DNA of 64,000 nucleotides from JADGQM01 sp964441945 (GCA_964441945.1 CAYTWB010000003.1:124001-188000); one strand, 5' to 3'; numbered from the stretch's first letter, positions 27,490-37,710 are shown. Notes: generated by a model from the sequence alone, not told the origin. Program-made: numbers and translations.

Positions 27490-30400
27490 TCAGGATTCGT
27501 GGACTTCACCGCCTTCATCCGAGGCAAGGAATTGCTTCAGCCTGTCAAACTCTTCGCTGAGTGACTCAACCAGGTTTGCCGCCCCACTCATTTGTCCGCC
27601 CCGTGAGGCGGTCTCGACAAGCAAGGCTGCCTCCTGAAGGGCATACGCACCGACATTTGCGGCAGCCCCTTTAATCGAGTGAGCGCAATGCGCGGCCTGC
27701 CCGGTGTCGCCCTTTGAGACGGCTTCCTCTAAAGACTGGATTTGCCGCGGGATGTCTTGGAGGAATAACTGCATGACCTCAGCAACCATCTCCGGGTCAC
27801 CCCCCACCCGGTTCAACAGCGCAGATCGATCGAATACCGAGTTGCTGTCCTTCCGCCCTGTCCCCGTGCGATGCTCTTTCACCCCGACAGGACCGGCGGA
27901 AGTCCATCGAGCGATAGTTTCTGCAAGCTCCTCCGGTTGGATTGGTTTGCTCAGGTAATCGTCCATGCCAGCATCCAGGCACTTCTGCCGGTCTCCCTTC
28001 ATGGCGTTGGCAGTAATGGCGATGATGGGAACGTTTCGATTAGGGTTGGGAGGTCGCATGGAACGGATATGTTGCGTAGCCTGAAACCCATCCATTTGCG
28101 GCATGTGCAGATCCATCAGTACGAGGTCGTACAGGGCGGTCTCCAGGGCCTTGACCGCCTCGGCGCCGTTGTTGGCGAGATCCACCCGGTATCCGAGCTT
28201 CTCCAATATCCGGACAGCCACCTTCTGGTTGACGAGATTGTCTTCAGCCAAAAGGATTCGAACTCTCAGCTTGCTATCCTCCGCCACGCTGTGCCGGGTG
28301 ATGATGCGGCAGGAGGAATCAGGCGAAACGGGTTTCTGTCCGGCAAGTGCTGTGAGGCAGGCGTAGAGCTGTGATTGTTTGATTGGTTTGGTCAGGTAGG
28401 CCGAAAATCCGGCTTTCTCAAACCGGCCGACATCGCCGCGGTTGGCGATGGATGTCGATATCATCAGTCTGGTACCCTGAAGCGCAGCATCCTCTTTGAT
28501 CATCCTGCCCAGGGACTCGCCGTCCATGTCCGGCATGCTCATGTCCAGGATGGCAATATGGAATGGATCACCCTCGGCTGCCGCGGCACGGAGCCGCTTC
28601 AGCGCCGAAGAAGCGTCCTCCACCTCCTCATGGCGGCACCTCCAGTGCTCCAGCATGCCGGCAAATACCCGACGGTTGATCGGGTTGTCGTCTATGGCCA
28701 GAACTCGCAGGCCTGCAATATCCGAAACCGGCTGGATCCTCTTCTCTCTCAGTAGAGTCTGTTTGGCAAATTGGGCCGTAAACCAGAAACTGGACCCCTT
28801 GCCGTCTTCGCTTGCGACACCTACCTCTCCACCCATCATTTCAACAAGCCGTTTGGAAATGGAAAGGCCCAGGCCCGTGCCTCCAAATCTGCGGGTAATG
28901 GAACCATCGATTTGCGTGAAGGGCCGGAAGAGGTTGCCGAGCTTGTCCTCAGGGATACCGATGCCCGTATCCGTCACGGTGAAACGGACCATGGCCGTGG
29001 TGTCGTCTTCTCGATCAAGCGTGATATGCACCACTATCTGCCCTTCATGAGTGAACTTGATGGCATTGCCGATGAGATTGGTGAGGACCTGACGAAGCCG
29101 CCCGGGGTCCCCGTGAAGCAGCGAAGGGACCGCCGAATCAATCAGGCACGTGAACTCGATGCCCTTCTGATGCGCTCGCAAGGCAAGAATGTCGTTCATG
29201 TCCTCGAGGCTGATGCGAAGGTCAAAATCCAGAGTGTCCATTTCGAGCTTGCCGGCCTCGATCTTCGAGAAGTCCAGAATGTCGTTAACGATTCCGAGCA
29301 GGGCATCGGCGCTCTTCTTGACCAGCTCAGCATATTCCTGTTGCTCGGCTGTAAGATTCGTATCGAGCAACAGGCTGGTCATGCCGATGATCCCGTTCAT
29401 GGGGGTCCGAATCTCGTGGCTCATACTGGCCAGAAAATCACTCTTTGCGATATTGGCCACCTCAGCCTCCAATGCCATCTGGTTTGCACGTTGAATGGCC
29501 TCCTCCAGTTCACGGTTGGCTGCCTCGGCGTCTTCCTTGGATTTCACAAGCACTTCTTCAATCTCTTTGCGTTCCGTAATGTCGTGAACGATCGAGTGGA
29601 GAATTTGTCTGCCTCGAAACAGCAGCGGCAGACTGTAGACTTCCACGTCACGCACTTCTCCCGAGGCCGATCGATGAGTCGAGCTGTAATAGTGCAGGTT
29701 TTCGCTATGCACCGACTCCAGAATACGCCGGATCTCTTCGGGGGGGAGCCTGCTGATGTCGGAAATGTTCAGAGCGGTCATTTCAGCGCGCGAATACCCG
29801 TAGAATGCGCAGGCGGCCGTGTTGGCATCAATGATATCCCCATTCCAGGGGTCCACCAGCAGCATCGCCGCGCCATTATCCTCAAACATGCTTCGATAGG
29901 TGCTCTCCGATTCGGCGATCCTCCGAGCCGACTCCCACGATCTCTGCTGAACCAGAAAGAAGCTGATCAATAGGACACCGCAGAGCAGGGTGATAAGGAC
30001 CCCGAACAGGCGGGATATTCCGGCCCACTGCATCGGACCCAACGTCACGATGGACAATTCTCTGTTCTGAGATGTCCTGCGACAGACCTGGAGGTCCCTT
30101 CCACCGAACCGGTATTGCATACCATGCCCCGGCTCTTCCTGCAGCAACGGGTCATCCGGAAGAATGGGGAACTGTCCGGAATCGATCAGCCGGCGCCTGG
30201 TCTCTTCGTCAATCGGCCAGAGCAGGGTCAGAAGGTGCTCGGGAAGAGAGGAAACAAGGATAACCCCATGAGGATCAACGACAAAGCCATGCTCACTGCC
30301 GGACAGGGCAATCGGGAACTCCCGAAGCTCCACTTTGCTCACCGCAACAGCAACAATCACCCCAGCCCCGTTTCGCACAGGGAAGCTGGCGTAGTAGCCC

Positions 30401-31557
30401 GGCAGCTTCGACGTCATGCCGACAGCAATGTAATGACCCGGCTTTCCCTCCAAGGCATCCTTGAAATAGGGCCTGGCTGCATAGCAGTTGCCCACAAAAC
30501 TTGCCGGTTCTCCACGATTCGAAGAAGCCAGGGTAACACCGTTGAGGTCCATCAAGTAGCAGATTGAACCCGTAATGACTGAACTGTACCGGTCGAGGAC
30601 CGAGTTGATCCTCGTCATATCTATCAGCTCACCGGTTCCCAGGCCTTGAAATGCCGGGGAACCGGCCAGGGACCTCACCAGGCGATCGGCGGTTTCCATG
30701 GCCGCATCCAGCGTGTTCTGGGCCAGATCGAGCTGTGCTTCGCGGTTTTCACGGTCATGATTTTCACCGTACTCACCGAGATGGCAGGTCAGCAACCAGC
30801 CCCCGACCAGGAGCAGCGCCAGCACCAGCTGCAGCCAAGACTCACGGCGAATGGAGACTCGATGTTCCTGCGTGGGTGGGACCGGATGACAGGACAGACA
30901 GTAATAATACCAGAGGGTCATAGAGAGGATGACGGCCAGCCCGGCACGCAGCCACTGAACGGAAGGACCCGCGACGGCAAGGAATGGACTTTCGCTGGAG
31001 ACCAATGCCGTGAAAGAGGAGGCCCCGGGCAGAATGGCCCCTGCGGCCACGGCATACAGCGCCATGCACACAGCGGCAACCAGCAGGGCACGGCTCTTAG
31101 GCAGGCTCGTCCGATAATAATTCAGGAAAACAAGGGCTGCCCAAAGCCCCCCGATCAGCCCAATGGTACAGCGTACAGTAACCTGTAGCCCACTCAGACC
31201 TGATAATCCCCCCAATGCCGCCACACCAAGAAACGGTACAAAGATCCACCGGCCCGGCGCTCCTCCCCGGACTGCCAGGGTGCCGGCCCGGCCGAACTCC
31301 AGCAGGAAGCAGAAAGAAACCGCCAGGAGGAGCAGTCGGAAGGCGGCAAAGGTCAAACTGTCCCCTACGCTAAGGCTCAGGACCACCAGCCCTTCACTGA
31401 CGGCATGGATCAACCCGAACAGACCGAGATATTTCCAGGGCAGCGGGGTTATGCTCTTCCGACTCATCTCCTGGCCGGCTGCAGCAAGGAGCAAGAAAGA
31501 CAGCCCTTGAAGAAAATAGACATAATCCATCTGAACCTGGAAACAATCCGAAGTCAT
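27490..31557 (-). CDS. BarA-like hybrid kinase: multi-TM sensor, DctB-type Cache, PAS, HK, two receivers, Hpt
   Basis: 1355 residues. N-terminus of about seven membrane helices (about 12-235); another TM (about 243-262); a DctB-like Cache domain (about 275-500; YSSVITGSICYLMDLNGVTL, SNRGEPASFVGNCYAARPYF); TM near 510-535; PAS about 550-665; coiled coil; HisKA with FLASMSHEIRTPMNGI (His 714); HATPase with VTDTGIGIPEDKLGNLF; receiver 1 (Asp 1005 in ILDMSMPDMDG); receiver 2 (Asp 1149 in LMDLHMPQMDG); Hpt with HCAHSIKGAAANVG (His 1293). All phosphorelay residues are present, so a His-Asp-His relay to an unlinked regulator is expected. Convergent with the kinase upstream; ATG 31557 is preferred over TTG 31560. 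Confidence 0.92.
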   Translation of the reverse strand: MTSDCFQVQMDYVYFLQGLSFLLLAAAGQEMSRKSITPLPWKYLGLFGLIHAVSEGLVVLSLSVGDSLTFAAFRLLLLAVSFCFLLEFGRAGTLAVRGGAPGRWIFVPFLGVAALGGLSGLSGLQVTVRCTIGLIGGLWAALVFLNYYRTSLPKSRALLVAAVCMALYAVAAGAILPGASSFTALVSSESPFLAVAGPSVQWLRAGLAVILSMTLWYYYCLSCHPVPPTQEHRVSIRRESWLQLVLALLLVGGWLLTCHLGEYGENHDRENREAQLDLAQNTLDAAMETADRLVRSLAGSPAFQGLGTGELIDMTRINSVLDRYSSVITGSICYLMDLNGVTLASSNRGEPASFVGNCYAARPYFKDALEGKPGHYIAVGMTSKLPGYYASFPVRNGAGVIVAVAVSKVELREFPIALSGSEHGFVVDPHGVILVSSLPEHLLTLLWPIDEETRRRLIDSGQFPILPDDPLLQEEPGHGMQYRFGGRDLQVCRRTSQNRELSIVTLGPMQWAGISRLFGVLITLLCGVLLISFFLVQQRSWESARRIAESESTYRSMFEDNGAAMLLVDPWNGDIIDANTAACAFYGYSRAEMTALNISDISRLPPEEIRRILESVHSENLHYYSSTHRSASGEVRDVEVYSLPLLFRGRQILHSIVHDITERKEIEEVLVKSKEDAEAANRELEEAIQRANQMALEAEVANIAKSDFLASMSHEIRTPMNGIIGMTSLLLDTNLTAEQQEYAELVKKSADALLGIVNDILDFSKIEAGKLEMDTLDFDLRISLEDMNDILALRAHQKGIEFTCLIDSAVPSLLHGDPGRLRQVLTNLIGNAIKFTHEGQIVVHITLDREDDTTAMVRFTVTDTGIGIPEDKLGNLFRPFTQIDGSITRRFGGTGLGLSISKRLVEMMGGEVGVASEDGKGSSFWFTAQFAKQTLLREKRIQPVSDIAGLRVLAIDDNPINRRVFAGMLEHWRCRHEEVEDASSALKRLRAAAAEGDPFHIAILDMSMPDMDGESLGRMIKEDAALQGTRLMISTSIANRGDVGRFEKAGFSAYLTKPIKQSQLYACLTALAGQKPVSPDSSCRIITRHSVAEDSKLRVRILLAEDNLVNQKVAVRILEKLGYRVDLANNGAEAVKALETALYDLVLMDLHMPQMDGFQATQHIRSMRPPNPNRNVPIIAITANAMKGDRQKCLDAGMDDYLSKPIQPEELAETIARWTSAGPVGVKEHRTGTGRKDSNSVFDRSALLNRVGGDPEMVAEVMQLFLQDIPRQIQSLEEAVSKGDTGQAAHCAHSIKGAAANVGAYALQEAALLVETASRGGQMSGAANLVESLSEEFDRLKQFLASDEGGEVHES

Positions 31558-31609
31558 CAAACTGCCTTTCCGAATAGAGTGTTCATCGTTCTATCAGACT
31601 TCCGGGTTT

Positions 31610-31637
31610 TTATCGGAATTCCACCGCCGGCATTTTA
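31610..31637 (-). promoter_or_regulatory. Sigma-28-like promoter for the BarA-like kinase
   Basis: Minus strand TAAAATGC-N12-TCCGATAA. The -10 matches GCCGATAA at seven of eight positions, the -35 keeps TAAA, and the spacer equals that of the flaG promoter. Start of transcription would be about 45 bases before the ATG. Confidence 0.4.
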
Positions 31638-31877
31638 GCCGAGATGGCAGGGGAATTTCCATCGAGGTTTTTGGTTTACACGACTATGGACTTCGGATCG
31701 CTGTAAAACAGCTCCGGCCGTTCACTGCTCACAGAATCCTGTGCCCGAATGGAGACGAACATGATATGCTTGTCTGCGGGCAATTTGAGTACCTTATTGG
31801 TCCCAGGACCTTTCCCGCTCTGCACAAGAGCTCCTGCACGCCGGGTTCAGGCCGGGAGCAACCATCAAGGAATACGA
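31638..31877. other. Intergenic stretch between divergent kinase genes
   Basis: Holds a short hairpin (GCTGTAAAACAGC, near 31701) and an open 5' extension of the downstream kinase frame from 31749 that lacks a ribosome site. No promoter for the plus-strand kinase was recognised. Confidence 0.4.
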
Positions 31878-34800
31878 ATGATCGAATACAGAAGCTTTTC
31901 ATGGCTTTCTGCCTGGCTGCAGAATCGCTTCTCTCCCCTTTTCCTCCTGGTGGCGGTCTTCACGTCGGCCACGCTGTCCTTTGTGCCCAACGCGCCGGCC
32001 CAGGACAAGAGAAACGTCCTCATTCTAAACTCCTACCACCAGGGCTACAAGTGGACCGACGACGAAACCCGTGGCGCCGTCAGAGCTCTCGACCCCATCC
32101 AAAATGAGGTCAAGATCTATATCGAATATATGGGCACCAAGTGGGTGAACGATGACGACTATTTCCAGCAGCTCCGCCATACCATGAAACAGAAGTTCCG
32201 AGAGATCAGGTTCGACGTGATCATCTCATCCGACAATGACGCCCTGAACTTCCTGGTCCAATACAGGGACGAGATATTCGGCAGGGTCCCCACTGTCTTT
32301 TGCGGAATAAACTTCTTTACGGACAGCGACATCAAGGGACAACCCCTCTTCACCGGGACCAACGAAACAGCCGACTTCTCGGCAACCCTCGAAATCGCCC
32401 TCAAGCTTCATCCGTCAACCCGAAAGGTGGTCGTCATCAACGATACGACCATCACGGGCAGAAGGATTCATGAAGAGCTGATGCATGTCATCCCTTCCTA
32501 TCAGGACAGGGTCCGGTTTGAATTCCTCGAGGACCTGACCATGCAGGAAGTCCTGACGGAAGTGGAACAGCTATCATCCGACAGTCTGATTCTCTATACC
32601 CTTTTCTTCTGGGACAGGATCTCCCGGTTCTATGAATACGACGAGAGCATGACTCTGATCTCGCAGCGGGCAACGGTCCCGATTTATGGGACCTGGGACT
32701 TCAGCCTCGGGTACGGGATTTTAGGGGGCAAGTTGATCAGCGGACAGGACCAGGGCAGGATTGCCGGAGAGATGGCCCTGCGTATTCTGAGGGGAGAAAG
32801 CATTGAAAACATCCCGGTGGTCAGGGAAAGCCCGACGCGCTACATGTTCGATTATCGACGGCTGGAGCACTTTCACCTGAGTGTTTCCGCTTTGCCCCCC
32901 GAGAGCGTGATCATCAACAAGCCCGTTCCGTTCTACTCGGTCTACAAAGGGCTGGTCTGGGTGATTCTTTCAAGTGTGGCCGCCCTGGTCTGTATTGTCA
33001 TCGTTCTCCTTTTCAACATCCGGCAACGGACAGAGGCGCAAAAGGCACTGCAGTCGGCCCGCGACGAGCTGGAGATGCGTGTTCTGGAGCGTACAGCCGA
33101 CCTTGAAAAGGCAATTCGTCAACTGCGCAACGAGATCACCGAGCGCAAAAGAGCGGAAGAGGCCCTCACGGCGAGTGAGCAACAGCTCCAGAGCATCATC
33201 CAGGGATCGCCGATCCCGACTTTTGTTATTGGCAGTGACCACAAGGTCATATGTTGGAACAAGGCACTGGAAGAGCTTGCCGGCATCAAGATGGAAGAAG
33301 TGGTCGGCACAAAACAGCATTGGAGGGCTTTCTACTCCAATGAACGTCCCTGCATGGCCGACCTGCTGGTGGACGAGACCCTGGAGGCAATTCCTCAATG
33401 GTATTCCGGCAAGTACGGCAAGTCCCGGTTGCTTGATGAGGCTTATGGGGCCGTCGATTTCTTCCCGGACCTGGGCAAGAACGGAAAATGGCTGCAATTC
33501 ACCGCCGCCACGATCAGGAATCATCAGGGCGAGCTCGTTGGCGCCATGGAAACCCTTGAAGATATTACCCTGCGCAGGCAGGCCGAAGAGGCGCTTGTCC
33601 AGGCAGAGGAAAAATACCGGAGCATCTTTGAGAACGCTGTCATGGGTATATTCCAGACGACCTACGATGGAAGGATACTGAGCGCCAATACTGCTTTCGC
33701 CCATATCCTCGGCTATGATTCTCCGGATGAGGTGACGAATTCGATAACCGACCTGGCCCGGCAGGTGTATGTCCATCCCGAGCGTCGAGCGGAACTGATG
33801 AGCCTCATCGAGAGACGAGGCATCGTCCGGGAATTCGAAGTGCAGTTTTATCGAAGAGACCGGAGCATTGCCTGGATCGCCATCAATCTGCGCGCTGTTC
33901 GTGACAGGAACGGGAAAACGCTCTACTACGAAGGTACTGTTCAGGACATTACGGACCGCAAGCTCCTGGAATCCCAGCTCCGCCAGTCACACAAGATGGA
34001 GGCCATCGGCACCCTGGCAGGCGGGATTGCTCACGATTTCAACAACATCCTGGCAGCCATCATAGGGTACACGGAAATGATCAAAGGAAGGCTAAAGCAG
34101 GTGGAGCTGCACCGGTACATCGAACAGGTCCTGAAAGCCGGTGATCGGGCAAAAGACCTGGTCGGCCAGATCCTGGCCTTCAGCCGGCAGGCGGAGCGGG
34201 AGATAAAACCCGTTGATGTCAGCCTGCTAACCAAGGAGACCCTCAAGCTGCTTCGCGCCACGCTGCCATCGACCATCGAGATCCGCCCGGATTTCGGCAT
34301 AGGGGTGGGCGCAGTCCTTGCGGACACGACACAACTCCACCAGGTCATCATGAATCTATGCTCGAACGCGGCTTTTGCCATGAGCGAAAAGGGAGGCGTC
34401 CTGGAGGTTGGGGTTGCCAACATGGAGATTGCACCCGAGATGATACTCCACTACCCGGACCTGCAGCCCGGCCCCCATGTGAAACTCACCGTCAGCGATA
34501 CGGGAAAGGGTATAGCCCCTGAGATTATCGACAGGATATTCGATCCCTTCTTTACCACCAAGAAGAGGGGAGAGGGCACCGGCCTCGGCCTGTCGGTAGT
34601 CTACGGCATCGTTAAGGAGTACGGAGGAACAGTAACCGTTCAAAGTGAGCCCGGCGGCGGCGCCACCTTCCGCGTATTCCTGCCGGCAATCGAACACGGT
34701 GCTCAATCGGATCAGGAGCCCCCTGAAGCCGTTCGAGGACATGGCGAACGGGTCATCTTCGTCGATGACGAGGATGCTCTGGCCGAAATGGGCAGGGACA

Positions 34801-35117
34801 TGCTGGAGGGGATCGGGTATCAGGTCACTGCAACGACAAGCAGTACCCATGCCCTGGAGATCTTCCGCGCCGACCCTTATCGATTTGATCTCGTTGTCAC
34901 CGATATGACCATGCCGGGCATGACGGGGAAGGACCTTGCGGAAGAGCTCCTGCGAATTCGCCCGGATATCCCCATCGTTCTCTGCACGGGATTCAGCGGG
35001 CTCATCAGCGAGGCAGAGGCGAAAGAGCTGGGAATCAGGGCCTTTCTTCTGAAACCGCTTTATCTGAGGGATATCGCCGGCACCCTGAGGAAGGTGCTGG
35101 ATGAAGCAAAGGGCTAG
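31878..35117 (+). CDS. Hybrid histidine kinase with ABC-substrate-binding-like periplasmic sensor
   Basis: 1079 residues from ATG 31878 (AAGG seven bases upstream). A signal/TM segment (about 14-35) is followed by a periplasmic domain (about 45-330) of the ABC_sub_bind type: RNVLILNSYHQGYKWTDDE, VDVIISSDNDALNFL, VPTVFCGINF. Then TM (about 355-380), coiled coil, two PAS domains (about 410-650), HisKA (GGIAHDFNNILAAI, His 719), HATPase (VSDTGKGIAP, GEGTGLGLSVVYGIV) and a receiver (Asp 1009 in VVTDMTMPGMTG). The sensor suggests binding of a small molecule; the ligand is unknown. The half after the first PAS is closely similar to the kinase at 23.7 kb. Convergent with cheB, 11 bases between stops. 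Confidence 0.9.
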   Translation: MIEYRSFSWLSAWLQNRFSPLFLLVAVFTSATLSFVPNAPAQDKRNVLILNSYHQGYKWTDDETRGAVRALDPIQNEVKIYIEYMGTKWVNDDDYFQQLRHTMKQKFREIRFDVIISSDNDALNFLVQYRDEIFGRVPTVFCGINFFTDSDIKGQPLFTGTNETADFSATLEIALKLHPSTRKVVVINDTTITGRRIHEELMHVIPSYQDRVRFEFLEDLTMQEVLTEVEQLSSDSLILYTLFFWDRISRFYEYDESMTLISQRATVPIYGTWDFSLGYGILGGKLISGQDQGRIAGEMALRILRGESIENIPVVRESPTRYMFDYRRLEHFHLSVSALPPESVIINKPVPFYSVYKGLVWVILSSVAALVCIVIVLLFNIRQRTEAQKALQSARDELEMRVLERTADLEKAIRQLRNEITERKRAEEALTASEQQLQSIIQGSPIPTFVIGSDHKVICWNKALEELAGIKMEEVVGTKQHWRAFYSNERPCMADLLVDETLEAIPQWYSGKYGKSRLLDEAYGAVDFFPDLGKNGKWLQFTAATIRNHQGELVGAMETLEDITLRRQAEEALVQAEEKYRSIFENAVMGIFQTTYDGRILSANTAFAHILGYDSPDEVTNSITDLARQVYVHPERRAELMSLIERRGIVREFEVQFYRRDRSIAWIAINLRAVRDRNGKTLYYEGTVQDITDRKLLESQLRQSHKMEAIGTLAGGIAHDFNNILAAIIGYTEMIKGRLKQVELHRYIEQVLKAGDRAKDLVGQILAFSRQAEREIKPVDVSLLTKETLKLLRATLPSTIEIRPDFGIGVGAVLADTTQLHQVIMNLCSNAAFAMSEKGGVLEVGVANMEIAPEMILHYPDLQPGPHVKLTVSDTGKGIAPEIIDRIFDPFFTTKKRGEGTGLGLSVVYGIVKEYGGTVTVQSEPGGGATFRVFLPAIEHGAQSDQEPPEAVRGHGERVIFVDDEDALAEMGRDMLEGIGYQVTATTSSTHALEIFRADPYRFDLVVTDMTMPGMTGKDLAEELLRIRPDIPIVLCTGFSGLISEAEAKELGIRAFLLKPLYLRDIAGTLRKVLDEAKG

Positions 35118-35128
35118 ATCATCCTTTA

Positions 35129-36205
35129 CTACCGGGATGCCCGGCCGCAGGTCCTCAAGACTTCCTGGGCAAGCCTTTCCAGGGGAAGCACCCTGTCCAC
35201 GGCCCCCCGTTTGATCGCCTCATTCGGCATGCCGAACACAACGCAAGACTGCTCATCCTGTGCAAGCGTCACCGCCCCGGTCTCCTTCATCTCCAGCATT
35301 CCCTTCGCCCCATCATCCCCCATACCGGTCATGATGATCCCGATGCAATTCTTTCCTGCATAGCGGGCTGCCGAACGAAACAGGACATCCACAGCGGGAC
35401 GGTGCCGCGAGACGAGCGGCCCGTCTTTGATCTCTACAAAATAGCACCCGCCATTGCGCTTGAGCAGCATGTGGCGATTCCCGGGGGCAATCAGGGCCCG
35501 CCCTGGAACCAGGGCGTCGTTGGCCTCCGCCTCTTTCACGGATATCCGGCAGATTCCGTCGAGACGTCGGGCAAAGGCACCCGTGAAATACTCGGGCATG
35601 TGCTGGACAATTGCCACGCCCGGGGCATTCACGGGAAGCGCCTCAAGGAAAACCCGCAGGGCTTCCGTTCCCCCTGTCGAAGCCCCTACGACAATCACCC
35701 TGTCAGTGGTTTCGACTGTTTCGACATGCTTCGGCTTTTCGATAACGGCATCAGCGGAAAGCTTCGGTTCGATCTTTCGTTCTTCGGCAAGGCACTTCAC
35801 CCGGACCTGAGATGCCGCTTTTACGGCGTCACAGATCCGCACTCTCGACTCCTCGAGAAACTGCTTCGTTCCCAGCCTGGGTTTTTGAATGATCTCGACG
35901 GCCCCATATTCGAGTGCCTTGAGGACACTTTCGGAGCCCTCTTCAGCCAAACTCGAGCATATCACCACGGGAATGGGATGCTGGACCATGAGCTTTCGCA
36001 GGAAGGTGATGCCATCCATGTTCGGCATTTGGATGTCGAGCGTGATGACGTCGGGGACCTCCTGCCGGAGCCGTCTCACTGCCACGAGAGGGTCCGAAGC
36101 CGTGGCAACGACGTCGATCTGAGGGTCCGAAGCGAGAACATCATGAAGCGTCTGGCGGACCAGGGCCGAATCATCGACGACCAGCACTTTGATCTTCTTT
36201 TTCAT
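35129..36205 (-). CDS. cheB: CheB chemoreceptor methylesterase/deamidase
   Basis: 358 residues. Receiver (1-120: VLVVDDSALVRQ, phosphoacceptor near Asp57 in ITLDIQMPNMDG, Lys in IIQKPRLG), linker, and methylesterase domain (about 170-355) with the Ser in VVGASTGGTEAL, His in IVQHMPEYFTGAFARRLD and Asp in TGMGDDGAKGM. It reverses CheR methylation and is switched on by CheA phosphorylation. Start at ATG 36205 with GAGGGAG upstream. Last gene of the second chemosensory operon, 67 bases after cheD. Complete, unlike the copy cut by the left window edge. Confidence 0.95.
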   Translation of the reverse strand: MKKKIKVLVVDDSALVRQTLHDVLASDPQIDVVATASDPLVAVRRLRQEVPDVITLDIQMPNMDGITFLRKLMVQHPIPVVICSSLAEEGSESVLKALEYGAVEIIQKPRLGTKQFLEESRVRICDAVKAASQVRVKCLAEERKIEPKLSADAVIEKPKHVETVETTDRVIVVGASTGGTEALRVFLEALPVNAPGVAIVQHMPEYFTGAFARRLDGICRISVKEAEANDALVPGRALIAPGNRHMLLKRNGGCYFVEIKDGPLVSRHRPAVDVLFRSAARYAGKNCIGIIMTGMGDDGAKGMLEMKETGAVTLAQDEQSCVVFGMPNEAIKRGAVDRVLPLERLAQEVLRTCGRASR

Positions 36206-36272
36206 TTGATCTCCCTCAAACCGCGAGATATCGGGCGGCCCGGCCACACGAATGCAGCCGCATCACCCCATT

Positions 36273-36827
36273 TCAGGCAAACAGCACAATGTCTCCTGAA
36301 TTCCGGGCTTCTCTTCTCACTTGATTGAGATACTTCCGCTCTTCTAGGTCGATCCTCGGAGAAGAGAGAGGCGGAATGCGCTTCAGAAGGACCTCTCCGG
36401 TGTCGGTGTGAAAGCTGATCCTTCGGGTGTCGTAACCCCCCAGGTCCTGCCCCACAACACGGATCGACTCCATCTGCAGGAAATCGAGCACAAACGCGGC
36501 ATTTCTCAACCCCATCCCGTTCTGCCTGGAAAAGGATGAAAGCATGTGAGCCCCGCCGAAGATTTTGGCGACCAGAGGGCCCCTGGTGCTGCCAAGGGCC
36601 ATGATTCGATTGATCAGCAGCTCCATGGCATTGATGCCATAGCGGGACACCGAGTCAAAGTTGCTCAAATCGGCCCTTCCAGGCAGCAAGATATGGTTCA
36701 TGCCCCCAATCCTCTCGACCGGGTCGAAGAGACAAACGGCCACACAGGAACCGAGGACGGTCTCGATGATGGCAGGTTCTCTACTGGCATGGAGCCCGCC
36801 GATATGAATCCTCGTTCTTTTCTTCAT
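36273..36827 (-). CDS. cheD: CheD chemoreceptor glutamine deamidase, second copy
   Basis: 184 residues from ATG 36827 (AAGGA seven bases upstream; a GTG 21 bases earlier is possible). Catalytic Cys in TVLGSCVAVCLFDP, His in IGGMNHILLPG, later AKIFGGAHML. Larger than the copy at 1.3 kb because of a C-terminal tail (IDLEERKYLNQVRREARN). No CheC in this operon, so it probably acts directly on receptors. Lies 28 bases after cheR and 67 before cheB. Confidence 0.93.
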   Translation of the reverse strand: MKKRTRIHIGGLHASREPAIIETVLGSCVAVCLFDPVERIGGMNHILLPGRADLSNFDSVSRYGINAMELLINRIMALGSTRGPLVAKIFGGAHMLSSFSRQNGMGLRNAAFVLDFLQMESIRVVGQDLGGYDTRRISFHTDTGEVLLKRIPPLSSPRIDLEERKYLNQVRREARNSGDIVLFA

Positions 36828-36855
36828 TCCGCTGTCCTTTGCCGACACCGCTTCC

Positions 36856-37710
36856 CTACACCTTCCGGTGAACCGTCGCCGCCGTCTGGAGCAGGGGCAG
36901 ATTCATACCGTGAAGGGACTCCGAATGCCCCACAAACAGATATCCCCCGGAACTCAAAAGCCTTGTGAGCCGCCTTCCGAGCGCCTCCTGGGTCGGCCGG
37001 TCAAAGTAGATGGCAACATTTCGGAAAAAGATGATCTCCATCGGTTCGTCGATCCCATAATCCTCATCCATGAGATTGAGCCGTTCGAACTGCACCAGGG
37101 CCCTCAGCTCCGGAGCGATCCTCACCAGCCCCCGGTCTCTGTCCTTGCTTCTCAGGAGATATTTCTTTCGAAGCACCATGGGAATCGGCTCAACCCTCGC
37201 CTGTTCATAGATACCGGACTTTGCTTTTTCCAGCGCCGCCGTTGAAATATCGGTTGCAAGAATCGAAAAGTGAAACCCCGGACACGCCTGTGCAAATTCA
37301 CTCAGGACCATCGCCAGCGTATACGGTTCTTCTCCTGAGGAACACCCTGCGCTCCATACATTGAGCCGCTTCCTGGTCCCGAGGCCGAAACGACCGACCA
37401 GGTCCGGCAGGACCCTTTGCAGCAGGCAGTCAAAATGTTCGGGCTCGCGAAAAAAATCCGTCTTGTTGGTGGTCACGGCATCGATCATGTGGACCCGTTC
37501 TTCTTCAAAACCCTGAGAGCTGAACAGATAGTCCCGATACCGCTCAAAGGACGCGATCCCCAGCGCACGCAAGCGTTTGCGCAGCCGTCCTTCAAGCATG
37601 AGCTTCTTGGCAAAAGGCAGCCGGATGCCGCACAGACCATGAATCAACTCACTCAGACGAAAGAAGTCCGTGTTTGACAGGGAGGCTTCCGGGTAGCAAG
37701 CTGCTTTCAT
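36856..37710 (-). CDS. cheR: CheR chemoreceptor methyltransferase, second copy
   Basis: 284 residues. SAM motif LNVWSAGCSSGEEPYTLAM, later motif IIFFRNVAIYFDRPTQ (Phe replaces the usual Cys before RN) and LFVGHSESLHGM. GGAGAAGG precedes the ATG. Follows a 390-base repeat-filled gap after cheW and precedes cheD. Likely methylates the MCP of this operon (38.6-40.7 kb) and perhaps the two at 12-18 kb, none of which ends in a CheR-tethering tail. Confidence 0.93.
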   Translation of the reverse strand: MKAACYPEASLSNTDFFRLSELIHGLCGIRLPFAKKLMLEGRLRKRLRALGIASFERYRDYLFSSQGFEEERVHMIDAVTTNKTDFFREPEHFDCLLQRVLPDLVGRFGLGTRKRLNVWSAGCSSGEEPYTLAMVLSEFAQACPGFHFSILATDISTAALEKAKSGIYEQARVEPIPMVLRKKYLLRSKDRDRGLVRIAPELRALVQFERLNLMDEDYGIDEPMEIIFFRNVAIYFDRPTQEALGRRLTRLLSSGGYLFVGHSESLHGMNLPLLQTAATVHRKV

